Assembly (NCBI GenBank): GCA_937870845.1
Contig: CALMZR010000155.1
Span: 1 to 48,647 of the forward strand
Source: an uncultured Chloroflexota bacterium
Lineage (GTDB): Bacteria > Chloroflexota > Chloroflexia > Thermomicrobiales > UBA6265
Direction: 5' to 3'
Length of the DNA: 48,647 nt
Within the stretch, counting starts at the first letter, position 1, and each line of letters starts with the position of its first letter. The notes under the pieces were generated by a model. It had not been told where the DNA came from. It saw only the letters and a program-made list of their open reading frames with translations, and did no database searches. Positions 33,031 through 42,120 of this stretch are shown one piece after another. The position numbers were made by a program, and so were the translations under genes.

Positions 33031-34308
33031 TCAGTACGCGACGGGGAGGCGCGTCAGCCCGCGCAGGAAGGTCCCGTCGCGCCACTGCACGTCGTCGCGC
33101 GGGATGGCCAACGCCAGGTTCGGCAGCCGCGACAGCAACGTAGCGAACGCGACCTGCCCTTCCAGACGCGCCAGGGCCGCTCCCAGGCACGCATGGATGC
33201 CGGTGCCGAAGGCGAGATGCCGGTTCGGGTCCCGGGAAATGTCGAACGTCTCCGGCTCGGAAAATTGGGCCTCGTCGTGGTTTGCCGAGGCGAGCAGCGC
33301 CATAATCCGTTCCCCGCGGCGCAGCGGCTCCCCGCCCAGCTCCGTCTCGGCCCGCACCCACCGCGCGAGACTCATCTCCACCGGGCCGTAGTAGCGCAGC
33401 ATCTCCTCGATCGCCGATTTCAGCAGCCCGGGGTACTCGTCCAGCCGGGCGCGCTGGTCGGGAAAGTCGAAGAGGGCCAGCGTGCCGTTGCCGATAAGGT
33501 TCACCGTCGTCTCGTGTCCGGCCACGATGAGCAGGAACATCATCGACAGCAGCTCGTTCTCCGAGAGCTTGTCCCCTTCCGCTTCCGCCAGCACCAGGCC
33601 GCTGAGCAGGTCGTCGCCGGGGTCGGCGCGCTTCTCGGCCACGAGGCCGCGCAGGTAGGCGATGAACTCGATCAGCTTGGCGGTGATCTCCGGGTTGGCC
33701 GGGTCAGCGGGCGTGAACGACACTGCCGCCGCCGACCACTCCCGGAACCGGTCGCGGTCGCCGGCCGGGATGCCCAGCATCTCCGCGATCACCGTCAGCG
33801 GCAGTGGGTAGGCGAAATCGTCGATCAGCTCCATCTCGCGGCTCCCCGTCTTGGCCGACCGCGCCTCGACCGCGTCCAATAAGTCGTTGGCGATCTCCTG
33901 CACCCGCGCCCGCAGTCCCTCGATGTACTTCGGCGTAAATGGGATAGCAACCAGGCGCCGCAACCGCGAATGATCCGGCGGATCGACCGCCAGCAGGTTC
34001 CGGCTCAGGATCTCGTCGGTCTGCGCCAGGAACTCTTGCTGCTCGGGTGTCAGCCCTTCGGCGACCTGCTGGAAGAGGGCGGCGTACTCTTCTTCGGAGA
34101 GCGCATTGGCCGGGTCGTTGGCGAACCGCTCGTGCTCCTTGAGCAGCTCCAGGCATTCAGCGTACCGGGTGACAAGGCAAAACGACTCGCCGCTCGGCAA
34201 TGCCACTCGCACGACGGGGCCGCTCTGGCGCATGGACGCATAGACCGGGAAGGCGCGCGCCTTGAACTCCGAGCCAAACATCGCGGCGCCGAGGTCTTGC
34301 TCCATCAT
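33031..34308 (-). CDS. Cytochrome P450 (1), class I bacterial type
   Basis: The 425-residue P450 has the I-helix motif AGHETT, the K-helix EEMLRYYGP with Glu-Arg, and the haem loop HLAFGTGIHACLGAALAR with thiolate Cys374. The start is ATG at 34308, 7 bases after GGAGG. Such soluble P450s (CYP107-like) take electrons from a ferredoxin. The ferredoxin at 43069 might serve, but it sits beside another P450. Substrate unknown. The divergent MFS gene is 134 bases away. Confidence 0.94.
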   Translation of the reverse strand: MMEQDLGAAMFGSEFKARAFPVYASMRQSGPVVRVALPSGESFCLVTRYAECLELLKEHERFANDPANALSEEEYAALFQQVAEGLTPEQQEFLAQTDEILSRNLLAVDPPDHSRLRRLVAIPFTPKYIEGLRARVQEIANDLLDAVEARSAKTGSREMELIDDFAYPLPLTVIAEMLGIPAGDRDRFREWSAAAVSFTPADPANPEITAKLIEFIAYLRGLVAEKRADPGDDLLSGLVLAEAEGDKLSENELLSMMFLLIVAGHETTVNLIGNGTLALFDFPDQRARLDEYPGLLKSAIEEMLRYYGPVEMSLARWVRAETELGGEPLRRGERIMALLASANHDEAQFSEPETFDISRDPNRHLAFGTGIHACLGAALARLEGQVAFATLLSRLPNLALAIPRDDVQWRDGTFLRGLTRLPVAY

Positions 34309-34442
34309 CGTGGTTCCTCCGCGTTCCGTGCCGCCACGTCCAATTCCGCTGACGGCGGCGCCGACTGTACCATCGCGCCAGCCACGATCGACTTCGACAA
34401 GCGGCGTGGGTCGAGGGAGGGAAGCCATGTTCTGAGCCAATC

Positions 34443-35771
34443 GTGCCGCGTCCCGCGTCTGATCCCAAGCCGCGCCGCGAGCGGCCGTATCAGGTTCTGC
34501 GCTTCCGCGACTTCAGCCTCATCTGGACCGCGGAAGTTGTCTCCAAAACGGGCACGCACATCCAACGCGTGGCGGTCGCCTGACAGGTCTTCGAGATGAC
34601 CGGAGACCCGCTTCAGTTCGGACTGCTCGGCCTGGCCCGGTTCATCCTCCTCTTTGCCTTCGGCCTCGCCGCCGGGGTCGTCGCCGACCGCTACGACCGG
34701 CGCGTCACGCTCATCACGGCGCAGATCGCGCTGATGGCAGTCGCCGCCGCCTTCGCGGGCCTGACCGCGACCGATCGCATCACGTTGCCGCTGATCTACG
34801 GGCTCACCGTCCTCTCCGCCCTCTTTGGCGTGGTATCGGCCCCGACGCGCCACGCCCTGATTCCCACGCTCATCCCGACGCCGGCCATGCCGTCCGCGAT
34901 GACCATGGGAGTCCTCACCTTTCAGGCCGCCGGCATGCTTGTGCCCGCCGTTGGCGGCGCGTTGGTCGCGTCTGTCGGCGTGGCGGCCTCGTACGCGGTC
35001 GACGCCGCTACGTTCGGGGTGGTCGCCCTGGCGGCCTTCGCCCTGCACACCCGCGCCGAACGCCAGCCGACGACGATCGGCGGATCGGCCGCCGCCAAGG
35101 AGAGTCTGCGGTTCCTGCGCGATTCGCCGATCCTTTTGGCCACGATGGGGCTCGACTTCCTGGCCAACTTCTTCGGAGCCAGCACCACCTTGATGCGGAT
35201 TTTCGCCGCCGAGATTTTGGGCGGCGAGCCGCGGACCCTCGGCTGGCTCCTTTCGGCCCCGGCAGTCGGCTCGGTAGTCGGGGCCACGCACATGGCCAGT
35301 CGGCGGCCGCTGACCCGGCCCGGCATCGGCATCCTGGTCGCCATCGCGGCGTACGGGCTCGGCCTCGTCGCCTTCGCCTTCAGCCGCGAGCTGGCGATCT
35401 CGCTCGTCGCCTTGGCAGCCAGCGGCGCCGCAGACGCGGTGAGCGTCTCGCAGCGGCACACGCTGCGGACCCTGCTGACGCTTGACCGGCAGCGCGGCCG
35501 GGTGGCGGCGGCGCACGACACGTTTGCCGGCGGCGGTTCCCAGCTCGGCGAGTTCGAGGCCGGCCTCGTCGCCTCCTGGACCTCCGCCCCGGCCGCGGTC
35601 GCCCTCGGCGGCGCCGGAACCATCGTGGCCGCGCTGGCGGTTTGGCGCTTTCTCCCCGGCCCGACGCGGTTCCACTGGAACCCGGAAGGGGGCGAAACAG
35701 GCTCCGAGACGCTGGCAGTACGAACGCCGAGGCCAAAATCTATTGACGAAAGAGGTCCCGGCTCTATATGA
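34443..35771 (+). pseudogene. MFS transporter (EntS-like) with in-frame nonsense codon
   Basis: From GTG 34443 the frame reads RRERPYQVLRFRDFSLIWTAEVVSKTGTHIQRVAVA and then TGA (34581-34583) at codon 47, where relatives have Trp. After the stop the frame continues QVFEMTGDPLQFGLLG and the remaining transmembrane segments to 35771. The gene is otherwise intact over 390 residues. An ATG at 34596 could start a product missing the first transmembrane helix. TGA is a normal stop elsewhere in the window, so recoding is unlikely. It is probably recently inactivated. Confidence 0.75.
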
Positions 35772-35772
35772 T
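35743..35772 (+). promoter_or_regulatory. Promoter of the LPDTG protein gene (TTGACG...TATGAT)
   Basis: A -35 TTGACG at 35743-35748 is followed 18 bases later by TATGAT (35767-35772), or 16 bases later by TATATG. It overlaps the last codons of the MFS gene, so it is a true internal promoter for the downstream gene. It leaves a leader of about 345 bases. Confidence 0.6.
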
Positions 35773-36124
35773 GCGGTTGGGTGTCCCGGGGCAACCGGTC
35801 CCGTGGCCATTGGCCGCGGGAAGCGCGCGGACGAGGGCGCCTTCAGGCGGGTTACCGCCTGGTCGCATGGCGCTGGGGGCGCTGGGTTCCTGGGGCGGGC
35901 GTGGGGACGGGGCGCGACGGCTGACGCGGCGTGTTTCTCACAGTCTGAACCAGGCATCGATTCGGGCGAGGGCTCCGTCGGCTCGTTGCTCGAACCCGCT
36001 CCCGGATGGAGCCCTGCGGCCGCGGGCTTCAGGCGTAGGGGACCTGAAGCTTGACGCGCTCGGCGCTCGGCGCCGGCGGTTGGTCCACGGTTCAGCCAGT
36101 GTGCGAAGGGGAGGAGTGCCTCAA
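35773..36124 (+). other. Long structured 5' leader of the LPDTG gene
   Basis: No gene was recognised in these 352 bases. Two perfect hairpins were found: CAGGCGG with CCGCCTG over a GTTA loop (35844-35861), and CTTCAGG with CCTGAAG over a 9-base loop (36027-36049). The 3' end has the ribosome-binding site GGGGAGGAG at 36108-36116. A regulatory RNA or riboswitch is possible, but no known class was identified. Confidence 0.5.
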
Positions 36125-36676
36125 GTGAAACTGACACGCGTGGTTCTGGGTTCGGCAATCGCGGCGTCGGTGGTCGGCGCGGGCCTGATGGCGACTCCGG
36201 TCGCCGCGCAGGACGACTGCGTCGCCATCTACGGCGGCGATGTCTGGAACGAAACCGTTATCGACTTGAATGCCAACGGCGGCACGGCCATCTCCGATGC
36301 CAGCGGCGGCAGCAACAACGCCGCGACCACCAACGGCGGCGGCATCGATGACCTCGACGTGGCCTCCGCCGGCAACGGCGGCGTGGCGACGGCGGCGGCC
36401 AACGGCGGCGCCATCGGCACCGGCAACATCAACTCCGGCGGCAACGTCGGCAACGCCATCGCGGTCGGCGACACGTACTGCGGCGAGGCCGTGTACGACG
36501 ACGGCGGCGATAAGAAGGTCTACGACGACAAGGGCTATGAGGCCCCTGCCGCCGACGTCGGCGGCGTGGTCGCCCTGCCCGACACCGGCGTTGGCGTCGG
36601 CGAGGCGAACGCGCTGTTCGCCTTCCTGGCCTCCGCCGGGGCCGCGGCCGCATCCCTCGGGCTGCGCCGCCGCTAA
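36125..36676 (+). CDS. Secreted LPDTG surface protein, Asn/Gly/Ala-rich
   Basis: The 183-residue protein starts at GTG 36125, 8 bases after GGGGAGGAG, with a signal peptide KLTRVVLGSAIAASVVGAGLMATPVAAQ-DD. The mature part has Cys near its start (DDCVAIYGG) and a second Cys in GDTYCGEAV, with a region between (about 50-115) of repeated NGG, SGG and GNA motifs suited to a beta-solenoid. An acidic stretch follows, then LPDTG, a hydrophobic segment and an RRR end: a sortase signal. Sortase attachment implies a monoderm wall. No sortase gene is in the window. Adhesin or matrix roles are inference. Confidence 0.8.
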   Translation: MKLTRVVLGSAIAASVVGAGLMATPVAAQDDCVAIYGGDVWNETVIDLNANGGTAISDASGGSNNAATTNGGGIDDLDVASAGNGGVATAAANGGAIGTGNINSGGNVGNAIAVGDTYCGEAVYDDGGDKKVYDDKGYEAPAADVGGVVALPDTGVGVGEANALFAFLASAGAAAASLGLRRR

Positions 36677-36697
36677 ACCCTCGCGTTCCCCGCGATA

Positions 36698-36776
36698 GGG
36701 GCGGCGCGTCGGACGCCGCCCCCGTCGAGGAACCCGAACGCATCGAGCCGACGCGTCGCATGCGGCGCGTCGGCTC
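36698..36776. terminator. Two strong hairpins between convergent genes
   Basis: First: GGGGCGGCG and CGCCGCCCC (36698-36706, 36714-36722), 9 base pairs with a 7-base loop. Second: GAGCCGACGCG and CGCGTCGGCTC (36745-36755, 36766-36776), 11 exact base pairs with a 10-base loop. They lie between the LPDTG gene and recG and could terminate both directions, but T tracts are absent. Confidence 0.6.
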
Positions 36777-36787
36777 GGCGTTTCCTC

Positions 36788-36873
36788 GGGTGACGGGTTT
36801 CAGGTGTCGGGTGTCGGGCGGCAGCGTATGGGCGTTGCCTCATCGACTCGCAACCGTCCGTCACCCGTCACCC
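36788..36873. repeat. Paired heptamer array element F (GGGTGAC/GGGTGTC type)
   Basis: Left arm: GGGTGACGGG, then AGGTGTC and GGGTGTC units (36788-36818). Right arm: CCGTCACCCGTCACCC (36858-36873). Eleven bases (36788-36798 with 36863-36873) pair exactly. The spacer is about 40 bases. It lies 17 bases past the recG stop. The units belong to the same GTGAnnn class as the GTGAGTC elements. Confidence 0.7.
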
Positions 36874-36890
36874 TATACCGGTTACTCCCA

Positions 36891-39428
36891 TCAGACCGCC
36901 TTTTCCGGCGCCGCCCGCTCCCAGAATGCCGTGAAGCGTCCGCGGAGACGTTCGTGCGCCGGTTGGGTCAACTCCGGATCCGTGGTCAGCAGCGCCTCGG
37001 CGGCGCGGCGCGCGCGATCCAGCAGCCGCGTGTCGAAGTGGCCTTCCAGCCAGGACATCTCCGGCAAACCACTCTGGCGCGTGCCGATGAAATCTCCCGG
37101 CCCCCGCAGCTCCAGATCCTTCTCCGCCAGGAGGAACCCATCGTCGCTGGCGACCAGCGTCTGCAGACGCTCTTCGCCGTCCGGGCTCCCTTCTTCGGCC
37201 AGCAGCAGGCAATACGAGCGGCTGCCGCCGCGGCCAACCCGGCCCCGGAATTGGTGCAACTGGGCCAGCCCGAAGCGGTCCGCTCCCTCGATCACCATCA
37301 CCGTCGCGTTCGGCACGTCGATGCCGACCTCGATCACAGAAGTCGACACCAGCAGGTCGTAGCCGTGGTCGCGAAACGCGGTCATCACCGCGTCCTTGTC
37401 GCGCGACTTCATCCGCCCGTGCAAGGTGGCGATGCGCAGCTCCGGAAAAACGTCCCGGCCGAGCCGCTCCGCCTCTTCCACCGCCGCCTTGGCCTCCACC
37501 GCTTCCGAAGCCTCGACGAGCGGGCAGATGACGAAGACCTGGCGGCCCTTCGCCACCTCCTCGCGCACCTGGGCATAGGCCGCGGCGCGTTCGGCGCCGA
37601 TGTAGCGTCGCGTCTCGATCGGGACGCGGCCCGGCGGGCGCTCCGCCAGCACGGAGACGTCGACATCGCCGTGCAGCACCAGATTGAGCGTGCGCGGGAT
37701 TGGCGTCGCGGTCATCGCCAACTGATGCGGCAGCCGCCCCTCCCCTTTCTCCCGCAGCGCCGCCCGCTGCCGCACCCCGAACCGATGCTGCTCGTCGACC
37801 ACCGTGAGGGCCAGCCTTGGCGCCTCGACGCCGTCCTGGATTAGCGCGTGCGTGCCGACCAGGATGTCGACCGCGCCCTCCTGCAGTCCGGCCAGGATGG
37901 CGCGCCGTTCCGACGCTCGCGTCGATCCCGTCAGCAAGCGCACGGTCGGCCGCCGCGCTTCGGGCAGCGCGGCGTAGAGCATCCCCAAGCCGCTCAGATG
38001 CTGTTCCGCCAGAATCTCGGTCGGGGCCATGAGCGCTGCCTGATGACCGGCCGCCACCACGGCCAGCATCGCGGCGGCGGCGACCGCGGTTTTGCCCGAT
38101 CCGACGTCGCCTTGCAGCAAGCGCGCCATCGGTCTCTGCCCACGCATGTCGCGCAGGATCTCGGACAGAGCCGATTCCTGGGCTCCCGTCAGCCGAAATG
38201 GCAACCCCGCGGCCCAGGAAGCGAGCAACTCGTCATCGGCCCGGATCGGAATGCTCTCCGTCGCCTGCTGCTCGCGCTTGCGCCGCAGCAAACCGAGTTG
38301 CAGCAGGAACAGGTCATCGAAGGCCAGCCGCCGCCGGGCGCGAGCGAGCGCGTCCTGATCGTCCGGGTAATGCACCTGGGCGATCGCCTCTTGCAGCGAT
38401 GGCAGCTCGTCTCCGCCGGCGCGGCGCACCCCGTCAGGCAGGTAGTCCTCGACGGCGCCGAGCGCCAGATCGAGCGCCTGTCGCGCCAGGTTGCGCATCG
38501 ACTTTTGCGCCAGCCCGGCGGTCAACGGGTAGACCGGCACGATGCGCCCGGTCGAAACCCCCTCGCCTTTCCCGGGGGCGGCCGGCTCCCACTCCGGCCC
38601 AGTGAACGAGAGCGGCCCATACCCGGCTTCCAGCGCTCCGCTGACGGCGATCTCGTCCCCCACCTTCAGCACGTTGATCAGGTACTGGTTGAACCAGGTG
38701 ACGCGCACCCACCCAGAGCTGTCGGCCAGGCGGATCGTGACGCGCGGGGCCCCAGGGCCGCGGTGGAACTGCACGTCGGTAATGCGGCCGCGCACGGTGA
38801 CGTCGCTGCCCGGGTGCAGGTTGAGCGCCTCGCCAATCTTGATCGTGCGCGAGTAGTCGATGTGCCGCCGCGGCGACAGCAAGAGCAGATCCCCAACGGT
38901 TTCCACGCCCAGCTTGGCGAGTTTCTTGCTGGTCGCGCCCCCCGCGCCCTTGAGCTTCGTGACCGGATCGTCAAGCGAGAGCCGGGCCGCCACCGCAGCG
39001 GGAGGCGGCGCCGTTGGCATCGGCGGTTTGCGCTGAGTTGGGGATGCGACGCGGCGAGGCCGGCTGTCAAGCGTTCCCATCGGCCGCGCCGGAGTCTCCA
39101 ATGCCGCCATCTGCGGGATCAATCGCTTGAGGGCGGAGGCGATCTCGGTCAACTTGGCGGGGCGGCGATCTTGCGGCAGCGACCGGTACGCATCCAGATC
39201 CGCCAGCACCGCGGCGAAGTCGCTCGCCACTTGCTCGCTGGCGGCCAGCTCGTGCAAACGACGCACACTTGCGGCCGCCGTATTGAACGACGTGCCCCCG
39301 CGAAAGCCGTCGCGCCACTCATCGCGGAGAAACGCGACGGCCATTTCGAGCCGCGCCCGGCCGTCGCCGGGGGCGAGGCTGGTTTGTTCGCTACGGGTGG
39401 CGATGGCGGATCGATCCTGATGATTCAC
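36891..39428 (-). CDS. recG: ATP-dependent DNA helicase RecG
   Basis: RecG remodels stalled forks and Holliday junctions. The 845 residues include an N-terminal extension (1-150), the wedge/OB domain (about 155-300), Walker A GDVGSGKT (440-447), DEQHRF (545-550), MTATPIPRTL and the C-terminal QLHQFRGRVGRG motif. The extension is longer than in E. coli RecG but resembles those of some deep-branching bacteria. Start GTG at 39428 is the most distal in frame; no strong site was found. It ends at TGA near heptamer element F. Confidence 0.96.
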   Translation of the reverse strand: MNHQDRSAIATRSEQTSLAPGDGRARLEMAVAFLRDEWRDGFRGGTSFNTAAASVRRLHELAASEQVASDFAAVLADLDAYRSLPQDRRPAKLTEIASALKRLIPQMAALETPARPMGTLDSRPRRVASPTQRKPPMPTAPPPAAVAARLSLDDPVTKLKGAGGATSKKLAKLGVETVGDLLLLSPRRHIDYSRTIKIGEALNLHPGSDVTVRGRITDVQFHRGPGAPRVTIRLADSSGWVRVTWFNQYLINVLKVGDEIAVSGALEAGYGPLSFTGPEWEPAAPGKGEGVSTGRIVPVYPLTAGLAQKSMRNLARQALDLALGAVEDYLPDGVRRAGGDELPSLQEAIAQVHYPDDQDALARARRRLAFDDLFLLQLGLLRRKREQQATESIPIRADDELLASWAAGLPFRLTGAQESALSEILRDMRGQRPMARLLQGDVGSGKTAVAAAAMLAVVAAGHQAALMAPTEILAEQHLSGLGMLYAALPEARRPTVRLLTGSTRASERRAILAGLQEGAVDILVGTHALIQDGVEAPRLALTVVDEQHRFGVRQRAALREKGEGRLPHQLAMTATPIPRTLNLVLHGDVDVSVLAERPPGRVPIETRRYIGAERAAAYAQVREEVAKGRQVFVICPLVEASEAVEAKAAVEEAERLGRDVFPELRIATLHGRMKSRDKDAVMTAFRDHGYDLLVSTSVIEVGIDVPNATVMVIEGADRFGLAQLHQFRGRVGRGGSRSYCLLLAEEGSPDGEERLQTLVASDDGFLLAEKDLELRGPGDFIGTRQSGLPEMSWLEGHFDTRLLDRARRAAEALLTTDPELTQPAHERLRGRFTAFWERAAPEKAV

Positions 39429-39506
39429 AGCGGAGCCGGCAACGGGGCTGGCCTTTCGCGACGAATCGGGGCAGCGTAGAGTCTAGCCCAGCCGCCAGCA
39501 ATCGCT

Positions 39507-40358
39507 TCAGGCAACATCCGCTTCCTCGACGGCGACGCCAAGCGCCCCTGGACCCACCTGCGCCGCGACGGCATCACCGATCCGCTGCACCGTGAGGCGA
39601 TCCGGGGCCAATCCGGTGTCTGCCGCAATCGCCCGCAGCAACCGATTCGCGTCGTTTCGGTTCGTGGCGTACAGGACGGCGCAGCGCTCGATGGCCGGCA
39701 GCTCGCGCACGAACTCGGCCAGCTCGGCAATGGCGCGCGACCGCGTGCGCGCCCGCTCATAAGGAACGATCTGGCCCTCGTCGAGGCGCAACAGCGGCTT
39801 CAGCTGCAGCGCCTCGGCAATGAGCGCGGCGGAGCGCCCGATCTGCCCGCTCCGGCGCAGGTGCTCGACGCTTTCCACCGAGAACGCGACCTGGTAGCGA
39901 TCGCGCTCTGCCAGGAGCGCCGCGACGATCTCGTCGGCGCCAGCCCCGCGGTCAGCCAGCTCCGCCGCGTGGAGCGCCTGGAACCCGAGACCCAACGAAA
40001 CCGAGCGTGAATCGACCACGGACACCGCAGCCTCCCCTGCCACGCGATCCCGCGCCTCGGACGCGGCCGCGACGTTGGCGCCTAGCCGGCCCGACAGGAG
40101 CACCGCGACGATGCCATCGTGCATCGTCGCCAGCCCGGCGAAGGCGGCGGCGAACGCCTCGACAAGCTCCCGCGCCGGCAGCGTGGCGCCCGATTCGTCA
40201 CCGCTCCGGGATGTCCTGCCCCCGACCGCCGCGGCTTCGCCGCGGATGGAGCCGGCCCCAAGTGCGATGGCAACGGGAACGACGGTCACCCCGCTACCGG
40301 CCGCAAGACGCGGATCGAGGTCGGCACTGCTATCGGTGACGATGGCGACGCGCGGCAT
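39507..40358 (-). CDS. DegV family fatty-acid-binding protein
   Basis: From ATG 40358 the protein is 283 residues. It begins PRVAIVTDSSADLDPRL, the DegV signature, and has the SGRLGANV and SLGLGFQA segments. DegV proteins bind fatty acids and present them to the fatty acid kinase FakA. No fakA gene is beside it. A longer frame upstream lacks a site and overlaps intergenic sequence. It is 78 bases upstream of recG in the transcript direction. Confidence 0.9.
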   Translation of the reverse strand: MPRVAIVTDSSADLDPRLAAGSGVTVVPVAIALGAGSIRGEAAAVGGRTSRSGDESGATLPARELVEAFAAAFAGLATMHDGIVAVLLSGRLGANVAAASEARDRVAGEAAVSVVDSRSVSLGLGFQALHAAELADRGAGADEIVAALLAERDRYQVAFSVESVEHLRRSGQIGRSAALIAEALQLKPLLRLDEGQIVPYERARTRSRAIAELAEFVRELPAIERCAVLYATNRNDANRLLRAIAADTGLAPDRLTVQRIGDAVAAQVGPGALGVAVEEADVA

Positions 40359-40529
40359 GCCGGGGCATCCAGATCGGAACTCGCTGCGGCCGAACGATCG
40401 CAAGTATGGTAATCTTCGAGGTCGCGCGCGTACCGTCCGGGTTTGCCGCTTCGGGCGCCCACCTCGGGGTCCGGTATCGCGCCGTGAGCAAAGCATAGTG
40501 CGATCCAGAATCGTGGGAGGTTTCGCAAC

Positions 40530-40715
40530 GTGGCCGGCAAGTGTGATGTCTGCGGCAAGACGACCAAGTACGGCCGCAATGTGAGCTTTTCCAAGCGGCG
40601 GACGAACCGGCTGTTCAAGCCGAACGTGCAGCCGCGCAAGATCGTCGTCGATGGGGTGGAGAAGCGGCAGAACGTCTGCACGCAGTGCCTCCGCACCATG
40701 GTGAAGACCTCATAG
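40530..40715 (+). CDS. rpmB: 50S ribosomal protein bL28
   Basis: The 61-residue basic protein has the family core KYGRNVSFSKRRTNRLFKPNVQ and two cysteine pairs (5/8 and 50/53) that would bind zinc. GTG start at 40530 follows GGGAGG by about 10 bases. It is monocistronic: a terminator follows at 40750-40778. Upstream 171 bases separate it from the divergent degV. Confidence 0.97.
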   Translation: MAGKCDVCGKTTKYGRNVSFSKRRTNRLFKPNVQPRKIVVDGVEKRQNVCTQCLRTMVKTS

Positions 40716-40749
40716 GCCGAATTCGCCGCACGCGCGGCCGGAGCACGTG

Positions 40750-40778
40750 CCCCCGCCGGTTCGTCCGCGCGGGGGTTT
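40750..40778 (+). terminator. Intrinsic terminator of rpmB
   Basis: CCCCCGC and GCGGGGG form a 7-base-pair stem (40750-40756, 40769-40775) followed by TTT. It lies 35 bases past the rpmB stop. It also argues that rlmD starts at 40801, after the hairpin, rather than at 40747. Confidence 0.7.
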
Positions 40779-40800
40779 GCCGTATCCGATCCCGAACGAC

Positions 40801-42120
40801 ATGGACCTGAAGCGCCGCGCCGCCCGCAAACGGCAGAACCAGCCGGAAAGGAAGCGACGGGTGACGCCACGCCGCAACCGCCCGCAACGCGCTCGCCCCA
40901 TGCTCCTGCCGGCGGGCCACGGCGACGAAACCGAGACCGTCATCGAGCGGATCGTGCCCGGCGGCCTCGGGCTCGGCCACGGCGGTGGCCGCACCCTCTT
41001 CGTCTCCCGAGCAGCGCCCGGGGACCGCGTGCGCGTCCGCATCGACCGCGAGCAGGGCCGCGTGGCGCACGCCTCCATCGTCGAGATCCTCGAACCAGGC
41101 CCCGATCGCGTCCCGGAGCCTTACCCCCTCCTCTCTCGCTGCGGGGCCGATTTCCAACACCTGCGGTACGAGGCGCAGCTCGCCGCCAAGTCGGCCATGA
41201 TCGGCGACAGCCTCCGCCGCATTGGCGGCATTCAGCTCGACGACCCGGTGCAGGTCGCCCCATCGCCGCAGACGTGGCGGTACCGGGCCAGAGCCGATTG
41301 GCGGCACGATCCGGCGCAACCGGCGCTTGGCTACCTGGAAACCGGAACTCATCGCGTCATCGATCTGCCAGACGACCCGTTCGTCCTCCCCGCCCTCGGC
41401 GAGCGGTTCGCCCAACTCAGGGAACGAGTCGCCCAGGGACGCCTCCCGGAATGGGCGACGGAGCTGCGCGCTGCCGCCGGCGACGACGGCATCTCGTTCG
41501 CGCCGCCGTTGGAGCTGCCCCAGCCCGTGCCCGTCCACGCCAAAGTCGCCGGCGAGAGGTACGCCTACGACGCCGACTGTTTCTTCCAAATCAACCCATA
41601 CGTCCTCCACGGTCTGTTGGACGACGCGCTCCGCTTCACCCCGGAGCCGGGGTCTTCAGAGTCTGCATCTCGCCTCGCAATCGATCTCTATTGCGGCGTC
41701 GGCCTCTTCACCGTTCCGTTGGCCCGCCGCTTCGAGCGCGTCATCGGGGTCGAGGGCCAGCCCCGCGCCGCCGAGTTCGCGCAGCGCAACGTCGCAACCG
41801 CCGGCTTGCGCAACGCGCAGATCGAGATCGCCTCTGTCGAGCGCTGGCTGGACGGCGCCTACCGCAGCCACGGGCGCGCTCCGTTTGTGCTCCTCGACCC
41901 GCCGCGCGCCGGGCTCCCGGCCAGCGGCCTGCGCGCGCTGCCCCGGCTGCGCGCCACCCGTATTACCTACGTCTCGTGCGACCCCGCCACCCTCGCCCGC
42001 GACCTGAAGGGGCTGCTGGCATCCGGTTACACGTTGCACTCGGTCGCCGGCTTCGACATGTTCCCGCAGACGCACCACGTCGAGATCGTGGCGCATCTTG
42101 AACGAAGTCGTGAGTCGTAG
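40801..42120 (+). CDS. rlmD: 23S rRNA (uracil-5-)-methyltransferase, RumA/RlmD family
   Basis: The 439-residue protein has an Arg-rich N-terminus, a TRAM RNA-binding domain (about 55-110, GGLGLGHGGGRTLFV), the SAM loop AIDLYCGVGLFTVPLARR and the C-terminal SCDPATLARDLKGLL, whose Cys is the RumA nucleophile. It also ends with the FPQTHHVEIVAHL motif. The Fe-S cysteines of E. coli RumA are mostly missing: CGGC is CGAD here. So it may not carry the cluster. The stop TAG follows GAGTCG in heptamer element D, so the last residues Arg-Glu-Ser are array sequence. Confidence 0.9.
   Translation: MDLKRRAARKRQNQPERKRRVTPRRNRPQRARPMLLPAGHGDETETVIERIVPGGLGLGHGGGRTLFVSRAAPGDRVRVRIDREQGRVAHASIVEILEPGPDRVPEPYPLLSRCGADFQHLRYEAQLAAKSAMIGDSLRRIGGIQLDDPVQVAPSPQTWRYRARADWRHDPAQPALGYLETGTHRVIDLPDDPFVLPALGERFAQLRERVAQGRLPEWATELRAAAGDDGISFAPPLELPQPVPVHAKVAGERYAYDADCFFQINPYVLHGLLDDALRFTPEPGSSESASRLAIDLYCGVGLFTVPLARRFERVIGVEGQPRAAEFAQRNVATAGLRNAQIEIASVERWLDGAYRSHGRAPFVLLDPPRAGLPASGLRALPRLRATRITYVSCDPATLARDLKGLLASGYTLHSVAGFDMFPQTHHVEIVAHLERSRES

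Noticed and set aside
34581-34583. Selenocysteine or UGA-Trp recoding in the MFS gene
   Set aside because: No SECIS-like element was seen, UGA ends many other genes, and Trp at this site in relatives points to a simple TGG to TGA change.
34305-36158. Large minus-strand open frame of 617 codons over the MFS gene
   Set aside because: It is opposite the recognised transporter sequence, is highly charged with no family motif, and overlaps the P450 start.
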